A stretch of 64,000 nucleotides of DNA from Bacillota bacterium (GTDB lineage: Bacteria; Bacillota; Clostridia; Lachnospirales; Lachnospiraceae). The notes beneath the pieces are model-generated. The model ran no database searches. It saw only the letters and a program-made list of their open reading frames with translations, and had not been told where the DNA came from. Made by a program: the position numbers and the translations under genes. Shown here piece by piece: positions 59,661-64,000 of this stretch. Location: positions 62,001-126,000 of the forward strand of contig JAQXYZ010000072.1 in the NCBI GenBank assembly GCA_029226935.1, written 5' to 3'. Position 1 is the first letter of the stretch. Every line of letters starts with the position of its first letter.

Positions 59661-60608
59661 ATGGACAATCTGATTTTTAGTTTAAATGCAACAATGCCGA
59701 TATTTCTTGTAATGGTGGCAGGCTACATATTAAGACAAATAGGGATGGTTGACGGTGGTTTTGTTGAAACACTGAATTCTTTCAACTTTAAGGTGACACT
59801 TCCGGTTCTGCTTCTGACGGATATTGCGGAGGCTGATTTTTATGAAGTGTGGGATACTAAATTTGTATTATTCTGCTTTGGAGTAACACTCTTTTGCATT
59901 CTCGCAATTGTAGTTGTGGGAAATCTGTTTGTAAAGGATGGGAATGTAAAGGGAGAGTTTATTCAGGCTTCCTACAGAGGGAGTGCAGCGGTCTTGGGTG
60001 TGGCTTTCATTCAGAATATATATGGTTCCAGTTCTATTGCACCATTGATGATTCTTGCAACAGTCCCGCTTTACAATGTGGCGGCTGTGATGATCCTTTC
60101 ATTTACGGCACCCGGTGGTGCTGGGCTTGACCGGAAAAATCTGATAAAATCTTTAAAAGGGATTGTTACAAATCCGATTATACTTGGAATTTTTCTTGGA
60201 ATGATTATTTCTGTGGCACGTGTTGAAATCCCTTTTATCATCAGCAAGACACTGCACAGCTTTGCACAGCTTGCAACTCCACTGGCGCTGATAGGATTAG
60301 GGGCGGCCTTTGAGGGCAGGAAAGCATTGGCGAAACTGAAGCCAACTCTGATTAGTTCATTGATTAAGTTGTTTGTGATGCCTGCAATATTTCTGCCTGT
60401 AGCGGCGTTCATGGGGTTTAGAGATGAAAAGATGGTGGCGATTTTGATTATGCTGGGTGCTCCCACTACAGTCAGCTGTTATATTATGTCCAAAAATATG
60501 GGACATGAGGGCATATTATCCTCAAGCTGTGTGGTATCAACAACCCTTTTAAGCTCTGTATTTATTACGTTGTGGCTGTATCTTATGAAAACATATGGTT
60601 TAATTTAG
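59661..60608 (+). CDS. AEC family transporter (auxin efflux carrier-like)
   Basis: ATMPIFLVMVAGYILRQIGMVDGGFVETLNSFNFKVTLPVLLLTDIA; ten-TM topology. Confidence 0.9.
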   Translation: MDNLIFSLNATMPIFLVMVAGYILRQIGMVDGGFVETLNSFNFKVTLPVLLLTDIAEADFYEVWDTKFVLFCFGVTLFCILAIVVVGNLFVKDGNVKGEFIQASYRGSAAVLGVAFIQNIYGSSSIAPLMILATVPLYNVAAVMILSFTAPGGAGLDRKNLIKSLKGIVTNPIILGIFLGMIISVARVEIPFIISKTLHSFAQLATPLALIGLGAAFEGRKALAKLKPTLISSLIKLFVMPAIFLPVAAFMGFRDEKMVAILIMLGAPTTVSCYIMSKNMGHEGILSSSCVVSTTLLSSVFITLWLYLMKTYGLI

Positions 60609-60626
60609 CGATTTAAGAAATAACTG

Positions 60627-61301
60627 TTATAAAATATTGATGTTGCTATTTAATAACTGAAAATGATTTTTATGAAAAAGAAGTAGTCCATCGTCCCGCA
60701 TTTTACATAGTTCATTAGAAAGAGCGCTGCGGTCAAGATTCAGGTAGTCGGCCATCTGCTGGCGGTTAAAAGGAATGTCAAATTGCAGGGATTTCTTTTG
60801 TCTGGACTGAGCAATGAGATAGGAAAGTACTCTGCCGCGTATATGTCTGGGAAAGGTATGGAAATTTCTTTTGGAGAGCTCTAAATTTTTCCTGTTAGAA
60901 ATTTTAAGCAAATTCATAATGAAAGTTGAATGCCATTGATATTTCATAGCCTCCGTTGTTTCTAATTTTTTCAGGTTTAAAAAAAGTACCTCACAGTCTG
61001 TATTGGATACCACATCAATCATGAGAGGTTCGTTTTTAAGCATTGCATAGGATTCAGCAAATATTTGACCTTTTTCAATATGTGCAAGAATATTTCTGTT
61101 TCCCTGATAATCAATGCGCTCTAAGCGTAAACTGCCAGATTGTACAATTCCCATTTCATTGATATAAGAGCCTTCGTGATAGATGAGTTCGTCTTTGGAA
61201 TAGGAACAAGTTCTGAAAGACAGGATATTTAATGCTTCTTTTATCTCTGTTTCTTTAAAATTTTCAAATAGTGGCGTTTCAAGAAAATCAGAATAATTCA
61301 T
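60627..61301 (-). CDS. Crp/Fnr family transcriptional regulator
   Basis: cNMP-binding-like N-terminus; C-terminal FDIPFNRQQMADYLNLDRSALSNELCKMRDDGLL HTH. Confidence 0.92.
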   Translation of the reverse strand: MNYSDFLETPLFENFKETEIKEALNILSFRTCSYSKDELIYHEGSYINEMGIVQSGSLRLERIDYQGNRNILAHIEKGQIFAESYAMLKNEPLMIDVVSNTDCEVLFLNLKKLETTEAMKYQWHSTFIMNLLKISNRKNLELSKRNFHTFPRHIRGRVLSYLIAQSRQKKSLQFDIPFNRQQMADYLNLDRSALSNELCKMRDDGLLLFHKNHFQLLNSNINIL

Positions 61302-61365
61302 ATGCTATCAATACCTTTCATGATGAAGAGTTATTTAGCTGGAAATAAATTCAAAGTAAATTTTT

Positions 61366-61379
61366 GTTGTTATAACAAC
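61366..61379. promoter_or_regulatory. Perfect 14-bp palindrome, candidate Crp/Fnr-family operator
   Basis: GTTGTTATAACAAC in the divergent intergenic region. Confidence 0.7.
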
Positions 61380-61447
61380 GGAATTTATGTCTTTGCTCTA
61401 CTACAATATAACCATCAAGAGAAGAAAAAATTCAGGAGGAATTTAGG

Positions 61448-62173
61448 ATGGTTAGAAAGATTATTCATATAGACGAGGAAAAATGTAATGGATGTGGAGC
61501 CTGTGTAACGGCATGCCATGAAAATGCAATTGGATTGGTAGATGGAAAGGCAAAGCTCCTTCGAGACGACTATTGTGATGGCCTTGGGGATTGTCTGCCA
61601 ACATGTCCCACCGGTGCAATTACGTTTGTGGAGAGAGAAGCGGCGGCATATGATGAAGCCGCTGTAAAAGAAAATCAAAAGAAGATGGAAATCCGGCGAA
61701 GAATGAAGGAACTTAACGGTGGAGGATGTCCAGGGGCGAGAATGCGTCAGATGAAGCATGAAGAGGATAGTGAAAAATCGGAAAATCAAGGTATTTTGAA
61801 TATGGCATCAAAGTTGCAGAATTGGCCGGTTCAGATTAAACTGACGCCCACAAATGCTCCTTGTTTCGAAGGAGCAAGGCTTTTGATTGCTGCCGACTGT
61901 GCAGCGTATGCATATGCTGCATTTCATCATAAATTGATGAAGGGAAAGGTAACATTGATCGGTTGTCCCAAGCTGGATGATATTGATTACAGTGAGAAGT
62001 TAACCCAGATTATTGCCAATAATGATGTTAAGGGAGTAACCATTGTGAGAATGGAAGTGCCATGCTGCGGTGGACTGGAAATGGCAGCGAAAAAGGCGAT
62101 ACAAAACAGCGGAAAATTTATTCCATGGCAGGTAGTAACGATTTCTATTGATGGAACGATTCTGTCTGAATAG
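61448..62173 (+). CDS. 4Fe-4S ferredoxin-domain protein
   Basis: IDEEKCNGCGACVTACHENAIGLVDGKAKLLRDDYCDGLGDCLPTCPTGAI two-cluster motif; C-terminal domain with APCFEGARLLIAADC. Confidence 0.92.
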   Translation: MVRKIIHIDEEKCNGCGACVTACHENAIGLVDGKAKLLRDDYCDGLGDCLPTCPTGAITFVEREAAAYDEAAVKENQKKMEIRRRMKELNGGGCPGARMRQMKHEEDSEKSENQGILNMASKLQNWPVQIKLTPTNAPCFEGARLLIAADCAAYAYAAFHHKLMKGKVTLIGCPKLDDIDYSEKLTQIIANNDVKGVTIVRMEVPCCGGLEMAAKKAIQNSGKFIPWQVVTISIDGTILSE

Positions 62174-62222
62174 ATAAAAATGAGGCGAAAGCTCGCAATT
62201 AATAGAAAGGATGGATGGTAAG

Positions 62223-62558
62223 ATGAGCTATATCAAAAATATTGAACACGAGAAGGTGTTGAAATTGGCAGATCAGGTTCAAGTAATGCCCGGACAGATT
62301 GTGAGTAAAACATTAGCACAAAACGAGGCAGTGAGCGTTACTTTATTTGCCTTTGCAAAAGGAGAAGAGATTGGTGCACATGATTCTTCAGGGGATGCAT
62401 TCGTAACTGTTTTGGAGGGAACTGGAAGATTTACCGTAGGTGGAGTGGAACATGTCGTTCGTGCAGGAGAAGCACTGGTTATGCCTGCGAATATAAAGCA
62501 TGCCGTGTATGGAGAAGAAGATTTTAAATGGATTCTTACAGTAGTATTTCCTTCGTAA
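62223..62558 (+). CDS. Cupin domain protein
   Basis: GEEIGAHDSSGDAFVTVLEGTGRFTVGGVEHVVRAGEALVMPANIKHAVYG. Confidence 0.9.
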   Translation: MSYIKNIEHEKVLKLADQVQVMPGQIVSKTLAQNEAVSVTLFAFAKGEEIGAHDSSGDAFVTVLEGTGRFTVGGVEHVVRAGEALVMPANIKHAVYGEEDFKWILTVVFPS

Positions 62559-62588
62559 AAAATAACGGATAGTAAATAATAAATTAAT

Positions 62589-62648
62589 ATTTACAGATCC
62601 AATATGCTGCTTAGCGATGCAGAGTATATTGGGTCTGTAATTTTTTGT
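62589..62648 (+). terminator. Terminator after the cupin gene
   Basis: TTACAGATCCAATAT...ATATTGGGTCTGTAATTTTTTG. Confidence 0.8.
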
Positions 62649-62700
62649 GAATGTTTTGATAAAATTATTTGATGTCAAATAAACAGTAAAAAATATATAA

Positions 62701-62747
62701 GCATGCCGGAGACAAGCTGTTTAATGCAAAATGTCGCCGGCATTTTA
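62701..62747. terminator. Terminator-like hairpin
   Basis: GCATGCCGGaGACA...TGTCgCCGGCATTTT. Confidence 0.5.
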
Positions 62748-62846
62748 TTGTGCAACAAAACTTGTACAATATGTGGACAAAATGCTTGAATTAATTTCAA
62801 GATATAGTAAAATAAGATATATATGCCATTAAAGGAGAAGTGTGTC

Positions 62847-64000
62847 ATGCCGGCAGATGAGCTGACAGTTGCAGGAAGACGATTCCGCACTCACGCGGAT
62901 TATGAAGCTGCATTACGCGACCAAAGAAAAATAGATAGTATCAAAGCGCAGACCAATTTAAATGACCCCAAGCAGTTATATGAATTATTTCAGGAACTGC
63001 AGAGCGGAATTTATCGTTTTGAGACAACGGTAGGAAATGATTTTGATGATGAAATATACGAAAAGATAGAAGCATTAAAGAAACAGGGAATTACTGCTGA
63101 AAATGCAAAGAATGCACTGAAAGATAAGAAGAAAGCAAAAAAAGAGAAAATTCCAAGAAGTCCCAAGGCATCAAAAACAAAGAAAAATGTTGGAAAAAAG
63201 AAACTGGAAGATTATGACAAGAATATGCAGGAGCAGATTCTTGAGGAGTTAAAGAAGCAGGAAAAACGACGGAAATTGATAGTGGCAGTTGCTTCAGTTG
63301 TGGCAGTTCTATGTTTCGGATATTTTGGCATTTATTATTTCTATAGTGCAAGGACAAGCATGGATTACAATGAGCTTGCAGCGCTTAAGGGAAGTGAAGC
63401 ACTTTCTTCCACACAGGAGAGAAATGAATTTTCATTACATAAGCAGTCTGTCAAGATGCCGGATGTTCTGGATGAATATAAAACTTTATATGAAAAGAAT
63501 AAAAAGCTAATCGGATGGCTTAAAATTGACGATACAATAATAGATTACCCTGTTATGCAGACAAATAATAATGAGTATTATTTGGAGCATAACTTTAATC
63601 AGGAATATGATAGGAACGGAAGCCTTTTTCTTGATTGTGACTGTCAGATTTATCCTCGGTCTACGAATCTGATTATTTATGGACATCACATGAAATCAGG
63701 ACAGATGTTTGGACAGCTTCAGAAATATGCTAAAGCATCTTATGGAAAGAAGCATTCTATCATTCAGTTTGACAGTATTTATGAAAAGGCAACCTATCAG
63801 GTAATGTATGTATTCCGTTCTCAGGTTTATAGTGAGAATGATGTAGTTTTTAAATATTATCAGTTTATAGAGGCAAATTCGGAGAAAGAGTTTGATTCCT
63901 ATATGCAGGAAATGGCAAAGCTGAGTCTGTATGATACAGGGGTTACAGCCAGCTACGGTGATAGTTTGCTTACATTGTCCACCTGTGACAATTCTCAGGA
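62847..64000 (+). CDS. Class B sortase with long cytoplasmic N-terminal extension (partial, runs off the window; absent from the ORF track)
   Basis: Open frame from ATG 62847 to the window edge; TM LIVAVASVVAVLCFGYFGIYYF; sortase motifs LIIYGHHMKSGQMFGQL and LLTLSTCDNS. Confidence 0.9.
   Translation, partial: MPADELTVAGRRFRTHADYEAALRDQRKIDSIKAQTNLNDPKQLYELFQELQSGIYRFETTVGNDFDDEIYEKIEALKKQGITAENAKNALKDKKKAKKEKIPRSPKASKTKKNVGKKKLEDYDKNMQEQILEELKKQEKRRKLIVAVASVVAVLCFGYFGIYYFYSARTSMDYNELAALKGSEALSSTQERNEFSLHKQSVKMPDVLDEYKTLYEKNKKLIGWLKIDDTIIDYPVMQTNNNEYYLEHNFNQEYDRNGSLFLDCDCQIYPRSTNLIIYGHHMKSGQMFGQLQKYAKASYGKKHSIIQFDSIYEKATYQVMYVFRSQVYSENDVVFKYYQFIEANSEKEFDSYMQEMAKLSLYDTGVTASYGDSLLTLSTCDNSQ

Noticed and set aside
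62701-62747. GCATGCCGG..CCGGCATTTT hairpin as a riboswitch for the sortase gene
   Set aside because: Simple stem with no conserved riboswitch core; a terminator or attenuator role is more likely and unproven

Overview
The window looks like a chromosomal segment from a low-GC Firmicute, most likely a Lachnospiraceae/Clostridium cluster XIVa gut anaerobe (inferred from gene content and order; no database search was possible). It is dense and mostly housekeeping: rpsU, scpAB, deoC, two D-Ala-D-Ala carboxypeptidases, cmk-ispH-rpsA, thrC, citrate synthase, ATP-type PEPCK, a T-box plus pheST, queA, tyrA, DAHP synthase, an EF-G paralogue and leuS. There are two energy-conservation loci: a five-gene biotin-dependent Na+-pumping decarboxylase-type operon (6682-11992) and a complete rnfCDGEAB operon with a convergent apbE (23636-29637). 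No CRISPR array, tRNA, rRNA, intact transposon or prophage was seen. The most interesting non-housekeeping signals are: (1) an accessory cassette between the BaiN-like gene and cmk, containing a ribbon-helix-helix ORF absent from the ORF track whose promoter has a tandem octamer GTGAACCA repeat exactly in the -35/-10 spacer and again downstream; (2) a free-standing AP2-(degenerate HNH)-AP2 protein; (3) an EF-G paralogue with altered G3/G4 motifs; (4) a 14-bp palindrome placed for class II activation between a Crp/Fnr regulator and a ferredoxin-cupin pair; (5) a REC-GGDEF-pseudoGGDEF protein; (6) an NYN-tandem-LOTUS protein; (7) a class B sortase with a long cytoplasmic N-terminus, truncated by the window edge and absent from the ORF track; (8) a cysteine-rich protein built by internal duplication, next to a coupled gene pair of unknown function.
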